From NCBI GenBank assembly GCA_020028195.1, contig JAHWYE010000085.1:1-7083 (forward strand): DNA of 7,083 nt, in the 5' to 3' direction. The position numbers were made by a program, and so were the translations under genes. The notes under the pieces are model-generated. The model was given only the letters and a program-made list of their open reading frames with translations, had not been told where the DNA came from and searched no databases. This stretch comes from Nitrospirota bacterium. Lineage in GTDB: Bacteria > Nitrospirota > Nitrospiria > Nitrospirales > Nitrospiraceae. Below are positions 1-5,884 of the stretch, in pieces (the stretch's first letter is position 1; every line of letters starts with the position of its first letter).

Positions 1-95
1 TCCAGGAACAACACCTCCAAGAGAATACCGCGTTCATCAAGCTGTCGGCTGAGAAGCGATTGCGGCTCTTGAGCCTACGCAAGGGCAAAGCATAA
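1..95 (+). CDS. C-terminal end of an unknown protein (5' truncated by window)
   Basis: An open frame enters from the left edge (first whole codon at base 3) and ends with TAA at 93-95, giving 30 residues that start QEQHLQENTAF and end in a basic tail, LRLLSLRKGKA. The codons look normal for this genome and no competing frame is convincing, so this is probably the end of a real gene. The fragment is hydrophilic, Leu/Lys/Arg-rich and probably helical. I do not recognise a family. It converges on the exported nuclease gene with only 19 bases between the two stop codons, and I see no terminator hairpin there. Confidence 0.55.
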   Translation, partial: QEQHLQENTAFIKLSAEKRLRLLSLRKGKA

Positions 96-114
96 TCGGC
101 GCGCGACAAGGTCA

Positions 115-654
115 CTACAACGTTTGGGGCTTCGGCTCCTCCTGCATCATTTTCCCGGCCGAGTCCAAAAGATCTCTCCCCACCAAGATCGGCGCCTTGA
201 AGTGGACCGCCAGCGCAATGGAGTCGGAGGACCGGCTGTCGAACACCTTCGTCGCATCTTTGACCTTGACCGTCAGAGCTCCATAGTAGGTGCCGTCTTT
301 CAACGTGATCACGGTCTGCGTCACCTTCCCGTCGAAGGCCTGCAGAATGGTGTGCATCAAATCATGCGACAAGGGCCGCCGCAATTTCTCACCGGTCAGC
401 GCCCCCTGGATCGAACCGGCCACCGTAGGATCGACAAAAATCGGGATCACTTTCCCTTCAGCCTGCAGCAGGACGACGGGGCCGTGGTCCGACAGCCGCA
501 CTTGCACGTCCTTGATTTCGACCTGACCGGCTTGCTGTTCAATCGGCTGTCCACTCTGCGGCTGCTCGACCTGGGCTCGGCAGGTTGACCCGGAGAGGCC
601 CAGGCCAACTCCGATGCTCGCATAGACCACCAGCGACATGCCGAGACGTCTCAT
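115..654 (-). CDS. Exported bifunctional nuclease family protein (DUF151/BFN)
   Basis: 179 residues. The ATG at 654 is chosen because AGGAGG lies five bases before it; an in-frame TTG 18 bases upstream would put that Shine-Dalgarno inside the gene. Residues 1-28 look like a Sec signal peptide (basic MRR, hydrophobic stretch, probable cleavage after CRA), so the protein should be periplasmic. Residues 45-165 match the DUF151 domain: the RRPLSHDLM block at 92-100, DGTYYGALTV at 120-129, and DSRSSDSIALAV at 139-150, which corresponds to the family's usual DARPSDAIALA signature. The named founder of the family was reported to have DNase and RNase activity; the role of bacterial members is poorly defined. 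It lies 45 bases downstream of the MBL-fold gene on the same strand and is probably co-transcribed with it. Family assignment is firm; nuclease activity is inferred. Confidence 0.9.
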   Translation of the reverse strand: MRRLGMSLVVYASIGVGLGLSGSTCRAQVEQPQSGQPIEQQAGQVEIKDVQVRLSDHGPVVLLQAEGKVIPIFVDPTVAGSIQGALTGEKLRRPLSHDLMHTILQAFDGKVTQTVITLKDGTYYGALTVKVKDATKVFDSRSSDSIALAVHFKAPILVGRDLLDSAGKMMQEEPKPQTL

Positions 655-699
655 GGTTCCCTCCTGGGCCAAAATATCGAGGGGTGCATTCCCCGCTCC

Positions 700-1329
700 C
701 TACGCTCTGACAAACTGGTTCGATTCCCGCTCAATTCCAATCTGAGTCTCCGGCCCGTGGCCGGTAATCACGCGCGTCACTTCATCCAGCGTGTAGAGCC
801 GTTCCCGGATCGACCGTTCGATCGCCTCGAAGTCACCGCCCCAGAGATCCGTCCGGCCAATGCTCCCCTGGAACAAGGTGTCTCCGCCAAGCAGGAGCTT
901 CTCTCCAGGAAAGTGAAAACACATCGAACCCGGCGTGTGTCCCGGCGTGTGGAGCGCGACCCCCTCAATGCCGCCGACGATGAGCTTCTCCTCGTCATGC
1001 AGCCAGTAGTCCGGGAGCGGAACCGGCGCGTAGGGCACTCCGAACATCCGGCACTGGATCTCCAGCATCTCCCAAAGTTCTCGATCATCCGGGTGCAGGC
1101 ACAGGGTGGCGTTGGTCGCCTTTTTCATCTCGCCGGACGCGAGGAAGTGATCAAAATGCGCATGGGTGTGGAGGATGCTGACGACCGTCAGGCCAAGATC
1201 CTGAACGTCCTTCAGAATGCGTTCGTGAGCGCCACCCGGGTCCACCACGATCGCCCGCTTCGTGATCGGATCACCGATGATCGAGCAGTTGCAGCCCAGA
1301 GGCGGCACCGGAAAGGATTTGACGATCAT
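700..1329 (-). CDS. MBL-fold metallo-hydrolase, glyoxalase II-like (YcbL type)
   Basis: 209 residues, a full-length single-domain metallo-beta-lactamase-fold hydrolase. All expected metal ligands are visible: HTHAHFDH at 54-61 (H56, H58, D60, H61), H131 in TPGHTPGS, D150 in LLLGGDTLF and H191 in ITGHGPE. The LFQGSIGRTDL block at 152-162 is typical of the GloB-like branch, which hydrolyses thioesters such as S-lactoylglutathione or related small substrates. The length fits the short YcbL-type enzymes, which lack the C-terminal glutathione-binding domain of classical glyoxalase II, so the true substrate is open. There is no signal peptide, so it is cytoplasmic. The ATG at 1329 has a weak AGGA 11-14 bases upstream. 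A predicted promoter lies immediately before the start, and the DUF151 gene follows in the same direction. Confidence 0.92.
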   Translation of the reverse strand: MIVKSFPVPPLGCNCSIIGDPITKRAIVVDPGGAHERILKDVQDLGLTVVSILHTHAHFDHFLASGEMKKATNATLCLHPDDRELWEMLEIQCRMFGVPYAPVPLPDYWLHDEEKLIVGGIEGVALHTPGHTPGSMCFHFPGEKLLLGGDTLFQGSIGRTDLWGGDFEAIERSIRERLYTLDEVTRVITGHGPETQIGIERESNQFVRA

Positions 1330-1338
1330 AGCGTCTTC

Positions 1339-1367
1339 ATCCTATCGCCACAGCCGACCGTTGGCAA
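1339..1367 (-). promoter_or_regulatory. Possible sigma70-type promoter for the MBL-fold gene
   Basis: On the minus strand TTGCCA (1362-1367) is separated by 17 bases from TAGGAT (1339-1344), 5/6 and 4/6 matches to consensus. The -10 lies only nine bases before the ATG, so a transcript from here would be almost leaderless. That makes the call tentative, since the same TAGGAT also contains the only candidate ribosome binding site. Confidence 0.35.
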
Positions 1368-1418
1368 GTGATTGTCCCGGCTACCCCGTGAAGCCTGGAG
1401 AGCCACACCAGAAATCCG

Positions 1419-1470
1419 GCGCCTGGTCCGTCAGGTTGATCGTCCGCGAGAGAGATCAGCGCCTGGTCCG
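1419..1470. repeat. 12-bp direct repeat in a divergent intergenic region
   Basis: GCGCCTGGTCCG occurs at 1419-1430 and again at 1459-1470, exactly 40 bases apart, which places both copies on nearly the same face of the helix. The pair sits between the divergently transcribed MBL-fold and lipoprotein genes and 24 bases upstream of the predicted -35 of the latter. It could be a pair of operator sites or a chance duplication. Confidence 0.4.
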
Positions 1471-1493
1471 CGCCCTGGGTGTAGGTAAGAGGT

Positions 1494-1522
1494 TTGCATT
1501 ATGGCTTCAACCTGCCTAGAAT
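1494..1522 (+). promoter_or_regulatory. Predicted sigma70-type promoter for the lipoprotein/FGE-like pair
   Basis: TTGCAT (1494-1499), a 17-base spacer and TAGAAT (1517-1522) match the sigma70 consensus at 4/6 and 5/6 positions with ideal spacing. Transcription would start near 1529, giving a leader of about 33 bases before the ATG at 1562. This is one of the better promoter candidates in the window. Confidence 0.55.
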
Positions 1523-1561
1523 CCGACCGCAAACTCGTCAAGGCAACTGAGGCAACCTGGC

Positions 1562-2323
1562 ATGACAAGATCTACTTCCCAATCCTGCGACCGACGCTGC
1601 TTCTTCACGCATATCGGAGGGACCCTTCTGATCACCACCGCACTGATGGCTCCCGGCTGCAGCCAGAACGAGTCGCCACAGAAGGAGGAGAGCGAGCGCC
1701 TGCGCAAGCAGGTGACGAAACAGGAGTCGGTACTGGCCTCGCTGCAGGACGGCAACAAGGTGATGCAGCAGCAGATTGATCTCCTCAATCGAGAGTTGCG
1801 GGACGCCAAGAAGGAGACTGAGCGCTCGGATGCGGAGCGCAGAGGGATCGCCGCCATGCTGGGGGCGAAGGTAGAAGAGAACAAGAAGCTGACCGCGGAA
1901 GTCCAGCGGACGGCTGCCATGAAGGCACAGGCCTCCCAGAGCTTGCGCGTGGAAGACAAAGGCGGCCAGTCCGAGGACTTTCCGCGCCCCCTGGCAATGG
2001 TCTTTAAAGCGGCGGAAGAAGCGTTGGCGCGCAACGGCTATTTTGTCCGGGTCAGTGTGAAAACGGATCAAAAAGCGGTCTATGTCACGGAGCGCAAGAT
2101 TTCGGCGCCGGCGTCGCTCGAGGTGCCCGGCTTTCGGAACCAATATCTCCTATCCCTCCAGGCCCTCCCCTCCAACGGAACCCGCCTGAGCATCAAGGCC
2201 GAGTTTGAAAAGATGGCGCAGGGAGGGAAGGTGCTACCGGCCGGACCAGAGGAGAAGGCCGAGATCGAGCGACGGCTCATCAACGAGATTAGCAAAGCGC
2301 TCGCATCGCCGAACAAATTGTGA
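1562..2323 (+). CDS. Coiled-coil lipoprotein of unknown function
   Basis: 253 residues. The N-terminus has basic residues (RR at 11-12), a hydrophobic segment at about 19-30 and a cysteine at 33 in LMAPGC. This looks like a lipobox, although the alanine at -3 and proline at -2 are not the classic L-A/S-G pattern. Residues 38-125 are strongly charged with heptad-like leucines (repeated Q, K, E, R) and should form a long coiled coil. Residues 140-250 form a separate mixed alpha/beta domain containing NGYFVRVSVKT and YLLSLQALPSNGTRLSIKAEF, somewhat like the small domains of BamC-type outer-membrane lipoproteins; that comparison is only an impression. The ATG is preceded by GAGG about ten bases upstream. 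The stop codon overlaps the GTG of the FGE-like gene, so the two are probably translationally coupled envelope partners. No precise function can be assigned. Confidence 0.82.
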   Translation: MTRSTSQSCDRRCFFTHIGGTLLITTALMAPGCSQNESPQKEESERLRKQVTKQESVLASLQDGNKVMQQQIDLLNRELRDAKKETERSDAERRGIAAMLGAKVEENKKLTAEVQRTAAMKAQASQSLRVEDKGGQSEDFPRPLAMVFKAAEEALARNGYFVRVSVKTDQKAVYVTERKISAPASLEVPGFRNQYLLSLQALPSNGTRLSIKAEFEKMAQGGKVLPAGPEEKAEIERRLINEISKALASPNKL

Positions 2324-3222
2324 AGCTGAGCCACCGCCCTCTCCGTTTCGCTCTCAGCCTCTTCACCATACTGATCATCGCCGGGCTGGAGGACCTGCCT
2401 CTCGCGGTAGCCGGGTCTGACCCGCCGCCGGAACTGGCCCGCCATCTGGCCGCCATCGCCACGCTCGCCCGCTCCTCGCCCCTGGTGACGATCCCGGAGG
2501 GCCGGTTCGTCATGGGGACCGTCCGCAAGGACGACGATCCCTTCGGGCTGGACACCCAGTTTGACGACACCGAGTTCCCGCAGCGACGCATCTGGCTTGA
2601 TGCCTATGCGATAGACCGCGACGAGGTGAGCCTGGCTGAGTATCTCGCGTACCTGCGCCGGCAGCAGAGCCAACCGCCGGATGAGTTACAGCGATTGATC
2701 TGGCATGTCATCACGGTGCACGCCTTGCCGGATTATGTGCTCGCCAGTTGGCCCGCGCTCTACGTCACCTGGGCAGGAGCCGCAGACCTGTGCCGGGCGC
2801 AGGGGAAGCGCCTCCCGACGGAGGCCGAGTGGGAAAAGGCGGCGCGGGGCAGCGGGGGCAACCTTTTTCCGTGGGGACACAAGGCGCCGGAGCCCGGGCT
2901 AGCCGTGTTCGGCCAGTATCACGTCCACGAGATTCCGCTCGTCGCAGCCATAAACAGCGGAGAGGAAGGGCAGAGTCCCTATGGGCTGCGTCACATGGCC
3001 GGCAACATGGCCGAGTGGGTGCAGGACTGGTTTGGGTCCGATTACTATGCGGTCATGCCCGACCGCAATCCACCGGGCCCCACCGCCGGCCGATATAAGA
3101 GCGTGCGCGGCGGCTCCTGGAGGAGCGACCCCCACATGCTGCGGGCCGCCACGCGCGGCGGCGCTTCCCCGGACCAACGTTCCCCCACCATCGGCTTCCG
3201 CTGCGCGAAGTCCACCTCATAA
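2320..3222 (+). CDS. Exported FGE-sulfatase (SUMF1)-domain protein lacking FGE catalytic cysteines
   Basis: 300 residues from a GTG whose last two bases are the first two of the preceding TGA, a typical translational coupling. Residues 1-31 are a Sec signal peptide (hydrophobic 10-22, cleavage probably after AVA). The FGE-sulfatase fold follows: IPEGRFVMG at 58-66, IDRDEVSLAEY at 98-108, RLPTEAEWEKAARG at 164-177, GLRHMAGNMAEWVQDW at 222-237, VRGGSWRSD at 262-270 and TIGFRCAK at 290-297. Formylglycine-generating enzymes carry two copper-binding cysteines just after the GGS block; here that stretch reads RSDPHMLRAATR with none, and the usual WEWC is AEWV. It is therefore unlikely to make formylglycine and more likely a structural, binding or otherwise diverged member. 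Coupling to a lipoprotein suggests an envelope complex. A partial paralogue lies at 4540-4686. Confidence 0.9.
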   Translation: MKLSHRPLRFALSLFTILIIAGLEDLPLAVAGSDPPPELARHLAAIATLARSSPLVTIPEGRFVMGTVRKDDDPFGLDTQFDDTEFPQRRIWLDAYAIDRDEVSLAEYLAYLRRQQSQPPDELQRLIWHVITVHALPDYVLASWPALYVTWAGAADLCRAQGKRLPTEAEWEKAARGSGGNLFPWGHKAPEPGLAVFGQYHVHEIPLVAAINSGEEGQSPYGLRHMAGNMAEWVQDWFGSDYYAVMPDRNPPGPTAGRYKSVRGGSWRSDPHMLRAATRGGASPDQRSPTIGFRCAKSTS

Positions 3223-3282
3223 TAATCCAGCGCGAATTCTCCTCCCTCCTTGTGCTCGATGTCCCCTCGCTCCTGAACTTCC

Positions 3283-3309
3283 CCTTCTCCGTTCAAGCAA
3301 GGGAGAAGG
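3283..3309. terminator. Hairpin downstream of the FGE-like gene, possible terminator
   Basis: CCTTCTCC (3283-3290) and GGAGAAGG (3302-3309) form a perfect 8-bp stem with an 11-base loop, starting 60 bases after the FGE-like stop. No T-run follows on either strand, so factor-independent termination is uncertain; a mobile intergenic repeat is an alternative. The rest of 3223-3494 shows no gene I can support. Confidence 0.35.
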
Positions 3310-3494
3310 ACCCTATGAGAGGGGGAAGAGCAGTGCGCAAAACAAGAAAGTCTTTTGGCCACGAGACACCCCTGTGGTAACAAGTAAGTGAACATGGGGC
3401 AATCACTGGCGATGCTTTCCTGACCAGGCCGCGGCGCGGGAGTTGCGTCCACTGTTCGGTTCTCGGTGATCCACCGGGAGGGTTCAGCAGGAAA

Positions 3495-4535
3495 ATGGCG
3501 AAGAGCAAATCATCCGAATCACAGCCGATCAGTAAGAAGGGCCTCCTGTCTGCTCGGGAGATACAAGGCATTGGGAAGCTACGGGCGCTGATTGCTCAGG
3601 TTGAAGAGTTGACGAAAGATGGGATCCCCTACCAGGACGCGCGGAGGGTGAAGGCCGACTTTCAGGTGAGAGGGACCATCCGCGAGATATTCGGGGAGGA
3701 ATCACCGGAGTACCAATCGCATCAGCAGCACCAGATCAACGCGGACAGCGAAACCGAAATCGCCAAGACAGTCTCGATGCTTCACGATCTGATCGCCGGC
3801 CTGGAGGGAAAGAAACCGGGTCTGCCGGGCGGTGGCCATCGCCCGTCGACTCACGCATCGGAGGGTCGAACAGCCAAGCACGAAAAAGCGCCTGTGCCTG
3901 CGCAGCCGGCTAAACCGGTTGCGCCCCCGGATGGTCTGGCGAAGGCGCTGGACCTGGCTCTGGCGGGAGTGTCCCCTCAGCAGACCCAACCCTCAGACGG
4001 TGGGACAGGCAGTGCGATCGCCGCGGCCGAGCCGCACGCGGTTCCTACGCCTCGGCCACCCGAGGCAAGATCTCCCCTGGACGCCCTCGGGTTCATTCGA
4101 ATGGTCTGCACGCGCTTTCATGCCGTCGCAAGAGAGCTTCGCCAGCGAAGCGAGAACAGATTGCCGTTCGAAGTGGAGGATGAACACGATGTGCGGGACA
4201 TGGTCCGCGCTTTGTTGTGCCTGATGTTCGAGGACTTTCGTATGGAAGAGTGGACTCCGCCCTACGCGGGCGGCGCGAGCCGAGCGGACCTTGTGTTAAT
4301 TGGAGAACGCATCGTGATCGTGGTGAAAAAGACAAGGCATGGATTAGGGGCAAAGGAGATCGCCGATCAATTGGCCATTGATCTCCAGCGGTTCTCCACT
4401 CATTCCGACTACCAGACGCTGTTTTGCTTTATTTACGACCCGGAAGGCCGCGTGGTGAATCCACGTCGAGTAGAAGCTGATCTGACGCGGCAGCGTGATG
4501 GACGTGCAGTCGAAGTGCTCATTGCGCCGAAATAG
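3495..4535 (+). CDS. Fusion of helical N-terminal domain and DpnII/MboI-like PD-(D/E)XK nuclease domain, active site altered
   Basis: 346 residues; the ATG has AGGA five bases upstream. Residues 17-105 are a charged, helical domain of unknown role (KLRALIAQVEELTKDGIPY, then RGTIREIFGEESPEYQ). Residues 106-195 are a Pro/Ala/Gly-rich flexible linker. Residues 197-346 match the DpnII/MboI-type restriction endonuclease fold used by many solitary bacterial nucleases: EDEHDVRDMVRALL at 228-241, EEWTPPYAGGASRADLVL at 251-268, the core strand RIVIVVKKTRHGLGAKEI at 272-289, QLAIDLQRF at 292-300 and CFIYDPEGRVVNP at 311-323. The family core strand normally reads IEVKKT; here the catalytic glutamate is V276 (GTG for GAG), while D265 and K278 remain. 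It has no adjacent methyltransferase, so classical restriction-modification is unlikely. Defence, an effector role, or an inactivated binding protein are all possible. Confidence 0.8.
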   Translation: MAKSKSSESQPISKKGLLSAREIQGIGKLRALIAQVEELTKDGIPYQDARRVKADFQVRGTIREIFGEESPEYQSHQQHQINADSETEIAKTVSMLHDLIAGLEGKKPGLPGGGHRPSTHASEGRTAKHEKAPVPAQPAKPVAPPDGLAKALDLALAGVSPQQTQPSDGGTGSAIAAAEPHAVPTPRPPEARSPLDALGFIRMVCTRFHAVARELRQRSENRLPFEVEDEHDVRDMVRALLCLMFEDFRMEEWTPPYAGGASRADLVLIGERIVIVVKKTRHGLGAKEIADQLAIDLQRFSTHSDYQTLFCFIYDPEGRVVNPRRVEADLTRQRDGRAVEVLIAPK

Positions 4536-4539
4536 CTCC

Positions 4540-4686
4540 CGGGCGACCAGCAGCCAACGCCAGGTCGCCCGCGATGGGTCCTGGAATAGCGACTCTGCCA
4601 TGCTACGTGCTGCCTGGCGCGACGGCACCTCTCCTGACCAACGCTCTCCAACCATCGGCTTCCGCGGCGCGAAGTCCCCCCACTGA
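4540..4686 (+). pseudogene. 3'-terminal remnant of a second FGE-sulfatase-domain gene
   Basis: An open frame with no start of its own encodes 48 residues ending in TGA. Its last 38 residues, from RDGSW to GAKSPH, match the end of the FGE-like protein (263-300) at 28 of 38 positions without a gap, including SPDQRSPTIGFR. The two copies also differ at nine synonymous codons, so this is a diverged paralogue rather than a recent duplicate. Weaker similarity reaches back to about 4540, almost touching the stop codon of the preceding nuclease gene at 4535. The N-terminal 250 or so codons expected for the family are absent, so the gene is dead. The conserved cysteine of GFRC is glycine here. Confidence 0.8.
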
Positions 4687-4977
4687 TCCCAAGAACACGG
4701 CTCAACGGACCACATGTCACAACTCTGCGCAGAAGACGCGGGGGAGGCGGAGGGCCGCAGCGCATCGAGTTCGGCGGCGGTCGAGCGAGTGGTCCAGCGG
4801 TCGGAAGGGCGTAGTTGAGTTGTACCGATTGACGCGGGGTTCAGCTTACTACTTCCTGCCCTGGCATTGACAGCCCACTGCGCGCACGTCGTGAACCCCG
4901 TTCCACGGCTTCACCCCGTTTCTCCATCGGAGAACGGGGTGAAGTTGGAGAGGTCTTGGGCGGCGTGGCGGCGATAA
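4687..4977. other. Intergenic stretch, no supported gene
   Basis: No reading frame with credible family features or ribosome binding site was found on either strand between the FGE-like remnant and the endonuclease stop codon. The only clear structure is the hairpin cluster at 4890-4944. The stretch may be debris of whatever rearrangement truncated the FGE-like paralogue. Confidence 0.5.
4909..4944. terminator. Strong 16-bp hairpin downstream of the non-specific endonuclease gene
   Basis: CTTCACCCCGTTTCTCC (4909-4925) pairs with GGAGAACGGGGTGAAG (4929-4944) as 16 base pairs with one bulged T and a three-base loop. It lies 33 bases beyond the stop of the minus-strand endonuclease and could end its transcript and also block readthrough from the left. 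No T-run follows on either strand, so it is not a textbook intrinsic terminator. A smaller hairpin with related sequence (AACCCCGTT) abuts it at 4890-4907. Confidence 0.5.
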
Positions 4978-5754
4978 CTACTTCCATAATCCGGCTGCTT
5001 TCTTTGATTCGATTCGCGATTGCTCAGCTGCATCAAACTTTGACAGGAAATCCAGGCCCGTTTCCGCCTCCACCAGGTCCACTGAGACAATGTAATGCGG
5101 CAAACCCTCGGTTCGTAACTCGTCATTCGGCATCATAAACGCGATGGCTTCTTTTGCCGCAGGGTCGAAGATAATCTTATAGAAATGTGACGGGATCGCG
5201 ACGTCGTTCTCTCCAATTGTCTCGAAGGCATCTACCTGTTCGTCATAAATTGGTCCAGTATAGACATACAGCTCGCCACGTTTTTTAGCCCATTCACGGA
5301 CTTTCTCTTCTAATTGTGCCCAAATTCCACGGTTCATATGTCGCCCAACCTGGGGAGCCACGTTGGACAGGTAAAAGCTCTGTTTGTACGCCTCGAGATC
5401 CCATCGCATATCTCCAGGGGGGGCCATATTTCCGCGGTCATAGCCGCTATTTTTGTAATCGGCTAATTCGGCTCGTCTGCCTGGAGGAAGATCAGGGTCG
5501 GGCTGGAAGTAATTCTTCCGATCCATCCGTGCGCTCGCATTCTCGGGGGTCAGGTGCTCAGCGACCCAATCCGGAGTTTTGCGATCCGGGTTGTGGGCGA
5601 GGGCATAGCCTTTGCGACACAGGAGATCACCCTCTGCGCTCGGGACGCCATACTTGAGGTATTCCTGGCACTTGTCGAGCGGTTCTGCGTATGCGAGAGC
5701 GGTCAGGAGCATGAGTAGAAGAAACGAGGTGGCGGTTCTGGCAGGAACCCTCAT
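4978..5754 (-). CDS. Exported DNA/RNA non-specific endonuclease (Serratia nuclease family) with DRGN motif
   Basis: 258 residues. The ATG at 5754 has a strong AGGAGGG five bases upstream, better than an in-frame ATG 45 bases earlier. Residues 1-23 are a Sec signal peptide (hydrophobic core, cleavage after AYA), so the enzyme should act in the periplasm or outside the cell, cutting DNA and RNA without sequence preference. The beta-beta-alpha-metal core is clear: YDRGNMAPPGDM at 105-116, FYLSNVAPQ at 127-135, NRGIWAQLEEKVREWA at 141-156 and YVYTGPIY at 163-170. By alignment with Serratia nuclease, N141, E149 and R153 match its N119, E127 and R131, but the general-base histidine of DRGH is N109. 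Activity is therefore uncertain. The gene is AT-richer than its neighbours (52 of 120 bases GC at 5221-5340 by hand count), suggesting acquisition by transfer. Confidence 0.88.
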   Translation of the reverse strand: MRVPARTATSFLLLMLLTALAYAEPLDKCQEYLKYGVPSAEGDLLCRKGYALAHNPDRKTPDWVAEHLTPENASARMDRKNYFQPDPDLPPGRRAELADYKNSGYDRGNMAPPGDMRWDLEAYKQSFYLSNVAPQVGRHMNRGIWAQLEEKVREWAKKRGELYVYTGPIYDEQVDAFETIGENDVAIPSHFYKIIFDPAAKEAIAFMMPNDELRTEGLPHYIVSVDLVEAETGLDFLSKFDAAEQSRIESKKAAGLWK

Positions 5755-5799
5755 CTTTCCCTCCTCTAACTTGATAAGCGGTGAGCCCGGTGCCAGCAT

Positions 5800-5838
5800 G
5801 GCCTCCAGTGTGAGAAGGCTGGTCGGCTCACACAGGCC
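5800..5838. repeat. Imperfect inverted repeat upstream of the endonuclease gene
   Basis: GTGTGAG (5808-5814) pairs with CTCACAC (5827-5833), extended by GGCCT (5800-5804) with AGGCC (5834-5838) across a three-base bulge. It lies about 46 bases before the endonuclease ATG, between it and the upstream membrane-protein gene on the same strand. It could be a leader hairpin, an operator or a weak terminator; no T-run follows. Confidence 0.4.
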
Positions 5839-5884
5839 TTCATGGGATGGCTATTTCTGCTTCGCGATGAGGAGAGCTTCTGAG

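Noticed and set aside
124..588. Plus-strand open frame opposite the DUF151 gene
   Set aside because: It is the antisense shadow of a gene with clear domain and ribosome binding site; its own product has no recognisable features.
757..1371. Long plus-strand open frame opposite the MBL-fold gene
   Set aside because: Arg/Val/His-rich antisense translation of a high-GC gene, with no ribosome binding site or family resemblance.
2080..2673. Minus-strand open frame spanning the lipoprotein/FGE-like junction
   Set aside because: It runs antisense across two well-supported coupled genes, with repetitive Arg/Gly-rich composition.
2320..3222. Calling the gene a true formylglycine-generating enzyme
   Set aside because: The catalytic copper-binding cysteines after the GGS block are missing and no sulfatase gene is nearby.
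3345..3385. TTGGCC - 17 bases - TAACAA as a promoter for the DpnII-like nuclease gene
   Set aside because: Only 4/6 and 3/6 consensus matches and more than 100 bases from the start; not better than chance in this region.
3105..4686. The repeated FGE-like 3' end as variable and template repeats of a diversity-generating retroelement
   Set aside because: FGE/C-type lectin folds are classic targets, but mismatches between the copies are not limited to adenines of one copy; many are third-position synonymous changes. No reverse transcriptase gene is in the window.
4344..4715. Minus-strand peptides at 3045-3452 and 4344-4715 sharing a similar block
   Set aside because: The similarity is only the antisense reading of the shared FGE-like 3' end.
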